Positions 1 to 8,870 of a stretch of 64,000 nucleotides of DNA are shown piece after piece. This stretch comes from FEN-987 sp964598845 (GTDB taxonomy: Archaea > Thermoproteota > Bathyarchaeia > 40CM-2-53-6): assembly GCA_964598845.1 (NCBI GenBank), contig CAZRDM010000004.1:1-64000 (forward strand). Reading direction: 5' to 3'. The translations under genes and the position numbers were made by a program. Positions within the stretch are counted from its first letter, which is position 1. Each line of letters begins with the position of its first letter. The notes below the pieces were generated by a model. It worked only from the letters and a program-made list of their open reading frames with translations. It had not been told where the DNA came from and ran no database searches.

Positions 1-1
1 C

Positions 2-1237
2 TCGAACGAATTTGACTTCCATCTCACCAAGAGAAAAGCCATCTACATGCCGTTCCGAGGCGCGGTACCCCAAGCCTACGTCATCGACGAGAGGACATGC
101 AATAAGTGTGGCAAGTGTCTCGAGGCATGTGAGAAGAAGGCGATCGATCTAGGCGAGAAGCCAGAGGAACTGGAGCTTGATATCGGCACAATTGTAACGG
201 CAATCGGCTTCGACTCGTATGAGCCTGATGGAGAGTTCGGATACAAGACCCACAAGAACGTAATCACGATGCTGCAGCTGGAGCGGATCCTGGACAAGGA
301 AGGCCCGACGGGAGGTGAACTTCTTCTCGGCGACGCTTTTGGGCCTTTCTTCCGAAGCTCCCCTACAAAGAACATAGTCTTCATCTCCTGCGTCGGGTCC
401 AGACAAGAACCGGGAGTCTACAAGCCTCTCCGCGAGGGCCAGCAGCTCAACAGGTATTGCTCGCGCGTCTGCTGCACAGGCGCTCTCAAGAACGCGTTGC
501 TCATCAAGAAGAAGTATCCTGACGCGAACGTATATTATCTCTACAGGGACATTCGAACCTATGGCAGAGGTCACGAGAGGTACTACAAAGAAGCTTCAGA
601 GGCCCTAGTTCGCTTCATCAGGTACAGCCCACGAGCGCCCCCGATCGTTACATCGAGCTCAGACGAACTAACGGTTACCGTTGATGACGTGCTGACAGGA
701 AACGAAACGTTCGCCATACGGTCCGACCTTGTGGTGCTTGTAACCGCGATGGTTCCCAGCGCCAAACTCACCGATGTTCAAGGCAAACTCAAGATTACCA
801 AGTCGGCCGACGGCTTCCTTCAGGAAGCCCACGCCAAGCTCAGACCACTTGACACGGCCACTGACGGAATCTTCATCGCCGGTGCAGCTCAAGGGCCCAA
901 AGACATCACCGATGCTGTGGCTATGGGCAGCGCAGCTGCAGCGAAGGCCTCCATACCATTAGCGCAAGGAAAAGTGGACCTCGAACCAATAAAGTCGTTC
1001 GTTGATCCATCCAAGTGCGATGGATGCGCGTTGTGCGTCGATCCCTGTACCTTCAAAGCGATCAAAATAGAAGAACACAGCGAGAACGGCACTGTCAAGA
1101 AGCGAGCGGTAGTGAATGAGGCGCTGTGCAAGGGTTGCGGGGCCTGCGCCGCCACATGTCCTCCGAAGGCAATCTTTGTTAGGAGCTTCACGCTCGATCA
1201 GCTGACAGCGCAGGTGAATGCAGCACTGGCGGAGTGA
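2..1237 (+). CDS. hdrA: HdrA-like heterodisulfide reductase subunit A, C-terminal part (5' end outside window)
   Basis: The reading frame is open from base 2, so only about 411 C-terminal residues are seen; HdrA proteins are usually about 650 residues. A 4Fe-4S motif CNKCGKCLEAC lies just after the window edge, the middle carries the HdrA cysteine cluster (FISCVGSRQ, then YCSRVCCTGA), and the end has two further 4Fe-4S motifs (CDGCALCVDPC and CKGCGACAATCP). HdrA binds FAD and bifurcates or transfers electrons between a hydrogenase or other donor, ferredoxin and HdrBC. The neighbouring ferredoxin and the mvhGA genes fit an Mvh/Hdr-type electron-transfer complex in the cytoplasm. HdrB, HdrC and MvhD are not in the window and could lie upstream. 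Confidence in the family is high. Confidence 0.93.
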   Translation, partial: SNEFDFHLTKRKAIYMPFRGAVPQAYVIDERTCNKCGKCLEACEKKAIDLGEKPEELELDIGTIVTAIGFDSYEPDGEFGYKTHKNVITMLQLERILDKEGPTGGELLLGDAFGPFFRSSPTKNIVFISCVGSRQEPGVYKPLREGQQLNRYCSRVCCTGALKNALLIKKKYPDANVYYLYRDIRTYGRGHERYYKEASEALVRFIRYSPRAPPIVTSSSDELTVTVDDVLTGNETFAIRSDLVVLVTAMVPSAKLTDVQGKLKITKSADGFLQEAHAKLRPLDTATDGIFIAGAAQGPKDITDAVAMGSAAAAKASIPLAQGKVDLEPIKSFVDPSKCDGCALCVDPCTFKAIKIEEHSENGTVKKRAVVNEALCKGCGACAATCPPKAIFVRSFTLDQLTAQVNAALAE

Positions 1238-1276
1238 CAGCCCAATAGGTAAAAGCGTGATGGTGGGACAGCTGAA

Positions 1277-1474
1277 GTGAAGATCGAAATCGATATCGAC
1301 AAGTGTACGGGTTGCGGGACATGTCACGATACATGTCCGTCAGATCCAAACGTCTTTGAGGTCAGAAGCAATAGTGGGACGAAGAAGTGCTATGTGGTTC
1401 ACGCCGAAGCGTGCCTTGAGTGTAGGGCCTGTGAAATCCAATGCCCTGAGACGGCGCTCAAATTGAGTGAGTAA
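1277..1474 (+). CDS. Small 2[4Fe-4S] ferredoxin
   Basis: A 65-residue protein starting with GTG. It carries two cysteine motifs, CTGCGTCHDTCP near residue 10 and CLECRACEIQCP near residue 47, the pattern of a bacterial/archaeal-type two-cluster ferredoxin. It begins 39 bases after the hdrA stop on the same strand, so it is probably cotranscribed and may be an electron carrier or a small subunit for the Hdr/Mvh system. The spacing between clusters is longer than in clostridial ferredoxins. The specific partner is inferred from position only. Confidence 0.88.
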   Translation: MKIEIDIDKCTGCGTCHDTCPSDPNVFEVRSNSGTKKCYVVHAEACLECRACEIQCPETALKLSE

Positions 1475-1540
1475 ACATTGTGAGACCACGGGTTCCCTGT
1501 ATGTTTTGAATTTCCTATGGCGTGCGGTTGAAGACCTACC

Positions 1541-1981
1541 TTACGCGCCCTCTGCTCTAATCTTCCCGAGCACATCCGCATATGTCTTCGAAGGTACCCC
1601 GGAGACGAAGTTGAGGACATCGCCCGCAGTTATAGTTCCATACATGCCACTTTTGTCGGCGACTAGGATTCGTCTAGCTCCAGTCTCAGCCATGAGCTTT
1701 GTTACCTCGCCTAAGCTCGCGTTCAGCCCGACCACTGGAGGCGGTGTGTACATGACTTGGCGGGCCTGGACGATTGAGGGATCAAGATGAAGTGCAACGA
1801 CGTTCGTTATTATATCCCAGTCCCTAACAACTCCAATGGGCTTGCCATCTTTGACGACGAAAAGGTTTCTCACGCCTCTATGCTTCATCGTTCGAGCAAC
1901 ATCAAGAACCGAGCTTGAAGCTTCCACACTTGGAATCCCAGTTTTCATCAGGATCGAGACCACAGGACCCATTTCAGGCAC
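1541..1981 (-). CDS. Tandem CBS-domain protein
   Basis: A 146-residue soluble protein made of two CBS domains: residues about 8-65 (VLDVARTMKHRGVRNLFVV, then GVVRDWDIIT) and about 72-135 (LGEVTKLMAETGARRILV, then GTITAGDVLNFV). CBS pairs bind adenine nucleotides and usually act as energy-state sensors. There is no attached effector domain. It lies convergent to the ferredoxin gene and downstream of the protease gene on the same strand, 150 bases away, so it could share that transcript. A link to hydrogenase control is possible but unproven. Confidence 0.85.
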   Translation of the reverse strand: MPEMGPVVSILMKTGIPSVEASSSVLDVARTMKHRGVRNLFVVKDGKPIGVVRDWDIITNVVALHLDPSIVQARQVMYTPPPVVGLNASLGEVTKLMAETGARRILVADKSGMYGTITAGDVLNFVSGVPSKTYADVLGKIRAEGA

Positions 1982-2133
1982 GCAAATGTCCTCTCCCGCT
2001 TCCTCTTCAGTGCCAAAGCAACAGTGTGAAGTTCGTGGCTTTATGACTCGTAGCCTTATAAGACAAACGGCGCCTGCTGCGGGCTATTGTCCGACGACAG
2101 CCAAGCGAGCAGCTTCCATGCGATTCTGACGGT

Positions 2134-2661
2134 CTATCTCCGCGCCATTTCGAGCACGATCTTAGCTGCTTTGCTGACTGCATCCTTAACAGGTTTGGAA
2201 AGGCGCTCTTCTATCTCGGAGGGGACATTCTCTGCTTGGCATGCTAGAATGATCACTTCCACACTCTTTCGGTCTTTCAGTTCCTGAAGTATCTCCCTAG
2301 CAGAGAAAGTGTGGAAAGAGAGCAAGTGTCCTCTAGTTTGCGGTAGTTGCTCAACTGGCACCTCGACCAACTCGCCCGGTTTTCTTCCTAGGTCGACTGT
2401 GTCCAATATGATCAGTCGTTTGGGGTTCAAATCGCTCAATAGGATGTCCAGCAAGATCGGCATGACAGCTGTTCCAACATCAAGAATGCATACGTCGCTT
2501 GGAACTTGTGACGTTCTGAGGATAAGCTGAACTGTTGCGGGACCAAAGCCATCATCACCGAAAAGGTTGTTACCTACTCCTAGCACCACGACACGCTTGC
2601 TCACGTGATCCGGGAGTTCACATTCGTCCAACACGTGGACCTCACTCAACTCACTCTGCAT
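2134..2661 (-). CDS. [NiFe]-hydrogenase maturation protease (FrhD/HycI family)
   Basis: A 175-residue member of the HycI/FrhD endopeptidase family. The N-terminal motif VVLGVGNNLFGDDGFGP has the metal-binding acidic residue of the family, and the central ILDVGTAV and LIILDTVDLG segments follow the usual fold. It removes the C-terminal peptide of the hydrogenase large subunit after nickel insertion. It is divergently transcribed from mvhG-mvhA, whose large subunit keeps a 26-residue extension after its last nickel-binding motif, so MvhA is the likely substrate. Confidence 0.9.
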   Translation of the reverse strand: MQSELSEVHVLDECELPDHVSKRVVVLGVGNNLFGDDGFGPATVQLILRTSQVPSDVCILDVGTAVMPILLDILLSDLNPKRLIILDTVDLGRKPGELVEVPVEQLPQTRGHLLSFHTFSAREILQELKDRKSVEVIILACQAENVPSEIEERLSKPVKDAVSKAAKIVLEMARR

Positions 2662-2715
2662 GTCGCACGGGGGAACCCTGAAGAAGCAATACTGAACTTT
2701 ATCATGACTAAGCTG

Positions 2716-2747
2716 CTCTATAGACCTCTCTGAACTTCTCTATAGAC
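2716..2747. promoter_or_regulatory. Two 10-bp direct repeats in the protease-mvhG divergent promoter
   Basis: The decamer CTCTATAGAC occurs at 2716-2725 and exactly again at 2738-2747. The start-to-start distance is 22 bases, about two helical turns, in the intergenic region between the divergent protease and mvhG genes. This is a plausible operator or doubled promoter element. No regulator is assigned. Confidence 0.45.
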
Positions 2748-2800
2748 TATAACGAGAGATGAGATAAGTACCAAGTTCTGAGAATACGCTTCGGTGGAAA

Positions 2801-3724
2801 ATGGTGGGTGCCAGAATCATCGACGAGTGGCTCGGAACCTGCGCAGGCTGCGAGATGACGCTGTTGGACATAGGCGACGCCATTCTCGAAATCCTTCCCA
2901 AGGTGGAGTTTGTTCACTCTCCCGTCGTGATGGATCACAAGTACTACGGACAGACCGGCGAGGGTACCAAAATTGAACTCCCAGAAGCAGACATGGGAAT
3001 GGTCAGTGGATGTGTACGAACGGAAGAGAACAAGGAAGTGCTTCAGGAGTTGCGAGCGAAGTGCAAGGTTCTGATAGCGAACGGGGCCTGCGCTTGTTGG
3101 GGGGGTGTTCCATCCCTGGCTAACATGTTCACACGTGAGGATATGCTGAAAACGGTTCATGAAAGCATGCGAAGTACCGTTAAGAGCGTGCTTCCTTCTG
3201 AGAAGATTCCGGCCCTCTTGGATCGGGTCTACGCGGTGGACGAGATTGTGAAAGTCGATGCGTACCTCCCAGGGTGCCCGACGGAACCCGGAGTAATGGT
3301 ACAGGCTCTCAATGCGTTGCTCGAAAACAGGTCGTTCGTAATGGAGGAGAAGGCTGTCTGTGAAGATTGCCCTCTCAAAAGAGAGAAGAAGGCCGTGGCA
3401 CCGGGGACAGTGTTGAAACGAACGCTCGAGCTCCCCGCCCCAGACAGAGAGAGGTGCCTCCTAGAACAGGGCTACTTCTGCATAGGACCTGCAACGAGAA
3501 CCGGCTGTCATGGAGGGGGATGGGGCGGCCCGAAGATTCCAAGATGCATCGCGGCCGGTATGCCCTGCGAAGGGTGCTTCGGTCCCATACGAGCGGGGGC
3601 AAGCCAGATGGTTGACATGATGGGAGCCCTTTCGACTATAGGCGTAGACGTGAAGGCCATGCTTGACAGGCCTGCCAGCTTCAACAGATTCGTTGGGGCC
3701 AAAGCGAGATTGAGACCGAGGTGA
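2801..3724 (+). CDS. mvhG: F420-non-reducing [NiFe]-hydrogenase small subunit
   Basis: A 307-residue soluble hydrogenase small subunit without a Tat signal. Proximal-cluster cysteines are seen at residues 14 and 17 (GTCAGCE), followed by SGCVRTEEN, GACACWGG and PGCPTEPG; the C-terminal half has a cysteine-rich region (CEDCPLK, CIGPATRTGCHGG, CEGCFGP) for two further Fe-S clusters. It passes electrons from the MvhA nickel site towards Hdr. It overlaps mvhA by four bases (GTGATGA), so translation is coupled. The start ATG follows GGTGG at a suitable distance. The lack of an mvhD gene beside it is notable, though it may lie left of the window. Confidence 0.93.
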   Translation: MVGARIIDEWLGTCAGCEMTLLDIGDAILEILPKVEFVHSPVVMDHKYYGQTGEGTKIELPEADMGMVSGCVRTEENKEVLQELRAKCKVLIANGACACWGGVPSLANMFTREDMLKTVHESMRSTVKSVLPSEKIPALLDRVYAVDEIVKVDAYLPGCPTEPGVMVQALNALLENRSFVMEEKAVCEDCPLKREKKAVAPGTVLKRTLELPAPDRERCLLEQGYFCIGPATRTGCHGGGWGGPKIPRCIAAGMPCEGCFGPIRAGASQMVDMMGALSTIGVDVKAMLDRPASFNRFVGAKARLRPR

Positions 3725-5175
3725 TGAAGATGGCAAGAGAGATCGTAATAGAACCTGTAACTCGAATCGAGGGACACGCAAAGGTAGCGATACAGCTAGA
3801 CGACCAAGGAAACGTCGCAGACGCAAAGATGCATGTCGTAGAACTAAGAGGGTTCGAGAAGTTCTGCGTTGGACGAATGGTGGAAGAACTACCCCGCATA
3901 ACGCCTCGGATATGCGGCGTCTGCCCTTGGGCCCATCACCTCGCCTCAGCGAAAGCAACCGATGCGGTCTTCGGCGTCAAGATCCCCAACGCAGCACGAA
4001 AGATAAGGGAACTCGTATACATGGCAGAGATGGCGTCGGACAGAATCCTCCATTTCTGGATCCTCTCAGGCCCGGACTTTGTCCTCGGTCCAACAGCTGA
4101 CTACAAGGACAGGAACGTCTTCGGAGTCATCAAAGCAAACCCAGACGTGGCCAAGAGAGTCGTTCACGTCAGACACCTAGGTACGCGAATAGCTCAGCTA
4201 CTTTCTGGAAAGGCAATACATCCGGCAGCGGCGGTTCCAGGAGGTTGGAGCAGACCGCTGAAGAAGGAGGAGATCCAAGAAGTGAAGAGTATGGCCAAGG
4301 AGATGCATGACTTCGCTCTCTTCTCAATGAAGTTTGCCAAGGAGGAGGTCTTCCCTAAGTACATCGACTTGGTGAAGCGTCTAGCTGTCTTCAACACGGG
4401 ATTCCTGGGCACTGTGATGGAAGATGGAGGCCTAAGCCTCTACGACGGCAAACTTAGAATGATGCAACCTGACGGATCGTATGAGGACTTCTCGGTTGAG
4501 AACTACCTTGACCATATAGCTGAACTGGTCGAGCCTTGGAGCTATCTGAAGTTTCCATACTCCAAGAAAGCAGGCAAGATGACTATGGACCTAGAGAATC
4601 CCGTAGGAGTCTACAGAGTCAACGCGCTAGCTCGAATCAATGTCGTTGACAAGATTCCGACGCCTTTGGCGCAGAAGGAACTTGAGGAATTCAGGGGTCA
4701 GTTCGGTCGACCCGCTCAGGCCACCCTGCTGTTCCACTGGGCTAGGCTCATAGAGCTGGTCTACTGCACTGAGAGGCTACTCGAATTGCTGGAGGACCCG
4801 GACATTGTGAGCATGGATATCAGAGCCCCAGTAACTCCAAGAGCCGCTCGAGGAATCGGGTCCGTGGAGGCTTCGAGGGGAACTCTGATTCATGACTATG
4901 AGACTGACGAGAAGGGTATCGTAAAGGACCTTAACCTAGTTGTGGCGACCGTGCAGAACAACGCTGCAATGAACATTGCTGTGAAGAAAACGGCCCGAGA
5001 CCTCATCAAAGGAGGCAAATACGATGAAGGGATCCTCAACCAGATTGAGATGGTCATCAGACCATACGACCCATGCTTCAGCTGCGGCACTCACACATTG
5101 CAAGGCAAGCTCGCGATCGCACTCGACATCTACAACTCCGGTGGACGACCAATAGATACTCTAAGAAATTACTAG
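3721..5175 (+). CDS. mvhA: F420-non-reducing [NiFe]-hydrogenase large subunit
   Basis: A 484-residue large subunit that holds the Ni-Fe active site. The N-terminal nickel motif RICGVCP gives Cys65 and Cys68, and the C-terminal motif DPCFSCGTH gives Cys452 and Cys455; no selenocysteine is used. A 26-residue tail follows His458, the cleavage site of the maturation protease encoded at 2134-2661. Together with MvhG it oxidises H2 in the cytoplasm and feeds the Hdr complex. The first in-frame starts (ATG ATG AAG ATG) overlap the mvhG stop. Confidence 0.94.
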   Translation: MMKMAREIVIEPVTRIEGHAKVAIQLDDQGNVADAKMHVVELRGFEKFCVGRMVEELPRITPRICGVCPWAHHLASAKATDAVFGVKIPNAARKIRELVYMAEMASDRILHFWILSGPDFVLGPTADYKDRNVFGVIKANPDVAKRVVHVRHLGTRIAQLLSGKAIHPAAAVPGGWSRPLKKEEIQEVKSMAKEMHDFALFSMKFAKEEVFPKYIDLVKRLAVFNTGFLGTVMEDGGLSLYDGKLRMMQPDGSYEDFSVENYLDHIAELVEPWSYLKFPYSKKAGKMTMDLENPVGVYRVNALARINVVDKIPTPLAQKELEEFRGQFGRPAQATLLFHWARLIELVYCTERLLELLEDPDIVSMDIRAPVTPRAARGIGSVEASRGTLIHDYETDEKGIVKDLNLVVATVQNNAAMNIAVKKTARDLIKGGKYDEGILNQIEMVIRPYDPCFSCGTHTLQGKLAIALDIYNSGGRPIDTLRNY

Positions 5176-5309
5176 CCCCTGCTAGAGCGGCAGCTCACAG
5201 GTCTGTCGAAGTCGCGGGAATTCGTCACGCATAGCTCTTCGGAGGAGATCAGCGAGTCGCCAATGATTGTCAAGCTCAGCAACGAACGCTCGGAGGACAT
5301 CAGCCAGAG
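5176..5309. other. Intergenic tail downstream of mvhA with an unassigned ORF fragment
   Basis: On the minus strand a frame is open from 5364 down to a TAG at 5182, partly overlapping the hydrogenase relic. Its translation (for example LADVLRAFVAELDNHWRLAD) looks protein-like but has no start codon that I can defend, and I do not recognise it. It may be part of the same decayed locus. Confidence 0.25.
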
Positions 5310-5613
5310 TTAGTGTAACTCTGGCGCGTGCAGTGGACAGCAATAGGTGATCGCTGAATCTCCTTCAGGAATCATGAGGTCTGGATTGAAATCGACTGAG
5401 AGCCTAAAGCCAGTAGTCGCATCGATGACGTGCGGACGTGCCGCCTGCAACAAAGATATGGAACAACCGGCATCAGCCTCGGAATCATATGGTGTGAAAA
5501 TCTTCTATTGTCGCCTGCGAAAACACATCACCAATATCAGCTGCGAAGACGGTATAGACTGTGGCACCTAGAGCAACCGCGGCTTTCATGAAGTCGCGTT
5601 TCGCGGAAGTCAT
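5310..5613 (-). pseudogene. Relic of a Tat-exported [NiFe]-hydrogenase small subunit
   Basis: Reading from ATG at 5613, the protein starts with a twin-arginine-like signal, MTSAKRDFMKAAVALGATV, typical of membrane-bound hydrogenase small subunits. The frame hits TGA after about 41 codons. A neighbouring frame then continues with a proximal-cluster-like segment (SEADAGCSISLLQAARPHVI), then DATTGFRLSVDFNPDLMIP, and ends at TAA 5310-5312. In intact proteins this region reads ECTGC followed by S-x-S-L-L; here the first cysteine is lost and one residue is inserted. Only about 100 of the usual 300-350 codons remain, and no large subunit follows. Frameshift plus truncation make it a clear pseudogene. 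It lies downstream of the Nuo-like operon on the same strand. Confidence 0.7.
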
Positions 5614-5778
5614 ACGAACGCCAAATAGGAAATGACCATCCAAGACTTCTCATGTTTCTCATAATTGGAAATCTAGACGACAGTACTACTAGTGCGCGAA
5701 AGTCTAGCGAAGGAAATACGGATCTAACTAGCGCTAGTTGCGCATCACAGATTGAGTGTGAGTCTTAGTCGGTTGTAG

Positions 5779-6294
5779 TCAACGTTCGGTCTTCTGAGGC
5801 GGCAAATGTGGGGAGATATGCTGATGATATGCTTCACTCTTGGTAACCACAAAAGTCGCATTGCCAGGTGCAGCTGAGGGGGAAGCGAGAAGCTTAGGTT
5901 CGTAAATGAGTGATGGTTTGTCATAGGAAGACAGTTCGTAATCAGTACTCATTATCAACGCGCCGAAAACACAGGCGTCTACGCAGAATCCGCAAAACAC
6001 GCAAAGTCCATAATCGACTTGAGGAAAGATTGCTTTCCTGTTCTTGGGAAAGGGACCTTCGACTGTCACCATGTTGATGGCGCTTGCTATGTTCTTGCAC
6101 ATGACTGCGCAGAGTGAGCAGCCCGTGCACTTTTCCATGTCGAGGATGTGGCGTCCCTTGTATCCGGCTTTGAGGCCACGGTAGCCCGGTGGTAGTCCTA
6201 GCCTCGATTCCGGATAACGCAACGTCATCCTTCTCTTGAAGACGTGTTTGAAACCTGACCAGATCGCAGAGACATGAGACCAAGCTTTACTCAA
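5779..6294 (-). CDS. nuoI: NuoI/FpoI-like 2[4Fe-4S] subunit
   Basis: About 171 residues with two 4Fe-4S motifs, CTGCSLCAVMCK and CVFCGFCVDACV, joined by the usual NuoI spacer. It carries electrons between the input side and NuoB in complex I-like enzymes. The frame is open further upstream into nuoH, but that part is a shadow; I chose TTG at 6294 (MSKAWSHVSAIWSGFKH), preceded by GGAG, just after the nuoH stop. ATG at 6231 is a shorter alternative. It is the last gene of the A-B-C-D-H-I operon. Confidence 0.88.
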   Translation of the reverse strand: MSKAWSHVSAIWSGFKHVFKRRMTLRYPESRLGLPPGYRGLKAGYKGRHILDMEKCTGCSLCAVMCKNIASAINMVTVEGPFPKNRKAIFPQVDYGLCVFCGFCVDACVFGALIMSTDYELSSYDKPSLIYEPKLLASPSAAPGNATFVVTKSEAYHQHISPHLPPQKTER

Positions 6295-6311
6295 CGAGGA
6301 TTCACTAACTC

Positions 6312-7286
6312 CTATTTCAGCAAAGCCACCACGGCCAGACTCATGATTAGATTGACGAGCGATAGAGGCAAAAGCCAGGCCCAGCCGAATCTGAGCATCT
6401 GGTCTATTCTTACCCGAGGGTAGACTCCGCGCGGAATCATCATCAACGTGACCACCAGAATGCTCTTGACGATCGTCCAGATCGGAGGCGCGACGATTTC
6501 TGGTCCAAGCCATCCTCCCAGGAACAGTACTGTGAAGAGGACGGCTAGCGCATAGAACTTGACGTAGGCCGCTGTCATGATTATCCCATAATTTATTCCG
6601 GAGTATTCGGTTTCCCAACCCATCACGATTTCTGTCTCGGCTTCAGGAACATCGAAGGGTACTCTCTCAAGCTCTGCCAGTGCCCCTAGGAAGAATACCA
6701 AGGCCCCTAATGGCTGCAATAGTAGAAACCAAGAATTCCTCTGGCTTTCGACGATAGACAACAAGCTGAAAGAACCGGAGATGACTACGACGCCGAGGAT
6801 GGAGAGTGATAGGGGAATGGCGTAGGATGTCATCTGGTGCAATGCCCTCAATCCGCCAATGAGCGAGTACTTGTTGTTGCTTGCCCATGCCGCAATGGTT
6901 ATTGCCAATGGTGAAAGCGAGAGTAGGGCGATTATGATCAATATCCCAACATCTGAGTCCGCGATCATGTAAGTGGGACTGAGGGGAATTAACGCTAGCA
7001 ATGAAACCGAAAGGGCCATCATGAAAGTTGGTGCGAGCATGAAGAGAGGTCTATCAGCCTGCTTAGGGATTATCAGTTCTTTGAAAAGCAGTTTCACGAA
7101 ATCTGCCAGGGGCTGAAGGATTCCCTCAAATCGCCCGGCATACAGTGGCCCGACACGGACTTGAACCTTTGCCAACAACTTCCTCTCGTACCAAACCATC
7201 AGAAGAACGAAAGTAAGTGCGAAGCTCAAGCCAGGGAAAATCAGCATCCGAAAAAGGTCCGTGAGGAGCGCGGTTGAGACCTGCAA
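6312..7286 (-). CDS. nuoH: NuoH/FpoH-like membrane subunit
   Basis: A 324-residue membrane protein with eight or nine predicted transmembrane helices. Family signatures are seen: WYERKLLAKVQVRVGP near residue 32, then LADFVKLLFKE, and the acidic loop ELERVPFDVPEAETEIVMGWETEYSG near residue 205. NuoH forms the quinone or methanophenazine entry and the first part of the proton path. It is the only large membrane subunit in this operon. It begins ten bases after the nuoD stop. Confidence 0.94.
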   Translation of the reverse strand: MQVSTALLTDLFRMLIFPGLSFALTFVLLMVWYERKLLAKVQVRVGPLYAGRFEGILQPLADFVKLLFKELIIPKQADRPLFMLAPTFMMALSVSLLALIPLSPTYMIADSDVGILIIIALLSLSPLAITIAAWASNNKYSLIGGLRALHQMTSYAIPLSLSILGVVVISGSFSLLSIVESQRNSWFLLLQPLGALVFFLGALAELERVPFDVPEAETEIVMGWETEYSGINYGIIMTAAYVKFYALAVLFTVLFLGGWLGPEIVAPPIWTIVKSILVVTLMMIPRGVYPRVRIDQMLRFGWAWLLPLSLVNLIMSLAVVALLK

Positions 7287-7295
7287 TGAGTATCC

Positions 7296-8381
7296 CTACC
7301 TGTCAGCCTCCAATGGCCAGTAGTCAAGGCTCCAATAGATTGTGGGCATGTCAGCCAAGTGCGCCTCCTTCATGAGGAATCCAAAAGCCGGCAGGTTTCT
7401 GAAGGAGGGAGAGCTAATTTTCAGTCGATAAGGTGTCTTCTCTCCCTCACTTCTGATGAAGTAGGCATATGCGCCTCGGGCTGCTTCAGTTCGTGCGTAG
7501 ACGCTGCCGGCTGGAGGTCTCATGACGGAAGGAAGTCTCAATCGGAATGGTCCTTCGGGAATCGACTTGACTGCTTGTCTTACGATTCTCATGCTCTGCT
7601 TGATCTCTTCGAGGCGGACAAGAACGCGCGAATAGCAATCCCCATCGGGGAAGCTCGGAACTTCAAATTCGAGCTTATCGTATACATCGTAGGGTTCATC
7701 TTTCCTCGTGTCAGAATCGATTCCCGAACCTCTCAGGGTAGGGCCCACGACGCCTAGCCTCGTGGCATCGTTTCGGGATAAAATGCCGACACCTCTAGTC
7801 CTCTGAGCGAATATGGGATTCTTGACGAATATTGCCTCGTATTCCTCCAGTCTTTTTTCAAGAAATTCGAAGGCGCGAAGAGTTTCGTCCTTGAAACCGT
7901 CAGGCAGATCGTTCCTTACGCCACCAGGAACGAAGAAGGAGTAAGTGAGTCTGGTTCCTGCAACTCTTTGAGCGAGATCGATAATGGCCTCTCGGTCTCC
8001 AAACGGCCACATGAACATCGTCGAGTGACCTAGGAAGATACCGTAGATGGCCAGCCAGTATAGATGACTCATCATTCTGTTCAGTTCAGCCATCAAGACA
8101 CGGATGTACTGTCCTCTCTCAGGAACCATCAAGCCCGCAAGTGTCTCGACAGCTAGGACGTAGGCATAGACGCTTCCGTTGGAGTCCGAGATTACAGGCC
8201 GCTCTAGCAACGGGATGTTCTGGAGATATTCCCTGTACTCAGCTTGTTTCTCCACTCCCCTATGCACATACCCTGGGTCCGGCGTCGCCTTAGTTATCCT
8301 GTCGCCGTCGACATTGATTATCAGTCGGAAATGCCCAGATCCTGGGTGCTGCGGTCCTACACTGATTGTAAGTTCGGACAA
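7296..8381 (-). CDS. nuoD: NuoD/FpoD-like 49-kDa subunit
   Basis: A 361-residue protein of the NuoD/hydrogenase large-subunit superfamily: ISVGPQHPGSGHFRL at the N-terminus, DPGYVHRGVEKQAE, and LNRMMSHLYWLA in the middle. The nickel-binding CxxC pairs of true hydrogenases are absent (the start of the family motif reads PGYVHRG), so it is a complex I-type subunit rather than a group 4 hydrogenase. It ends in EADR, as expected for the family. It sits one base after nuoC. Confidence 0.93.
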   Translation of the reverse strand: MSELTISVGPQHPGSGHFRLIINVDGDRITKATPDPGYVHRGVEKQAEYREYLQNIPLLERPVISDSNGSVYAYVLAVETLAGLMVPERGQYIRVLMAELNRMMSHLYWLAIYGIFLGHSTMFMWPFGDREAIIDLAQRVAGTRLTYSFFVPGGVRNDLPDGFKDETLRAFEFLEKRLEEYEAIFVKNPIFAQRTRGVGILSRNDATRLGVVGPTLRGSGIDSDTRKDEPYDVYDKLEFEVPSFPDGDCYSRVLVRLEEIKQSMRIVRQAVKSIPEGPFRLRLPSVMRPPAGSVYARTEAARGAYAYFIRSEGEKTPYRLKISSPSFRNLPAFGFLMKEAHLADMPTIYWSLDYWPLEADR

Positions 8382-8382
8382 G

Positions 8383-8856
8383 TCATCGACCTCGAAGCTT
8401 GAAATCTTTTCTTAGGGGTGGTATGTCTGCCCAGTCTTCAGGCAGAAGAAGCAGATTGCTGTTAGGATGCCCTTGAAACGTGATGCCTAGCATCTCATGT
8501 GTTTCACGTTCATGATTCTCGGCGCTTGGCCAAATAGAAACAAGAGATGGCACCGTGAGATCTTGTCGGGGGAGGCTTGCCGAGACCGAGAGTATGAGCC
8601 TGCGGTTTTCAGGTTTGGCATACGTGCTGAGATGGTAGATTATCGTCATTAAGTTCTTGTCGGGATAGTCGGTTCCCGCTACCGAGGTGACGTGATCGAA
8701 ACCCTCGATATCCCTCAAGTAGGTTGCCAGCGTCGTGAGAGTCTGGACTGAAACATCGACATCGATCCTGTTCTTGCTTGGGACCTCTACCTTATTCTCT
8801 GGGAATCGCTCGGCAATTCGTTTCGCGATCTCCTGATCTTGCTCAGACGCTGACAA
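8383..8856 (-). CDS. nuoC: NuoC/FpoC-like 30-kDa subunit
   Basis: About 157 residues. The family core is visible: GFDHVTSVAGTDYPDK, YHLSTYAKPENRRLIL, and ERETHEMLGITFQGHPNSNLLL. The frame extends upstream inside nuoB; I prefer TTG at 8856 because it follows the nuoB stop directly, but the exact start is unsure. It pairs with NuoD in the hydrophilic arm. Confidence 0.88.
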   Translation of the reverse strand: MSASEQDQEIAKRIAERFPENKVEVPSKNRIDVDVSVQTLTTLATYLRDIEGFDHVTSVAGTDYPDKNLMTIIYHLSTYAKPENRRLILSVSASLPRQDLTVPSLVSIWPSAENHERETHEMLGITFQGHPNSNLLLLPEDWADIPPLRKDFKLRGR

Positions 8857-8870
8857 GTTACAAACGCAAC

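Noticed and set aside
583..1327. Several minus-strand frames of 62-141 codons opposite hdrA and the ferredoxin
   Set aside because: They are antisense shadows of a strongly coding plus-strand gene; no motif or start signal.
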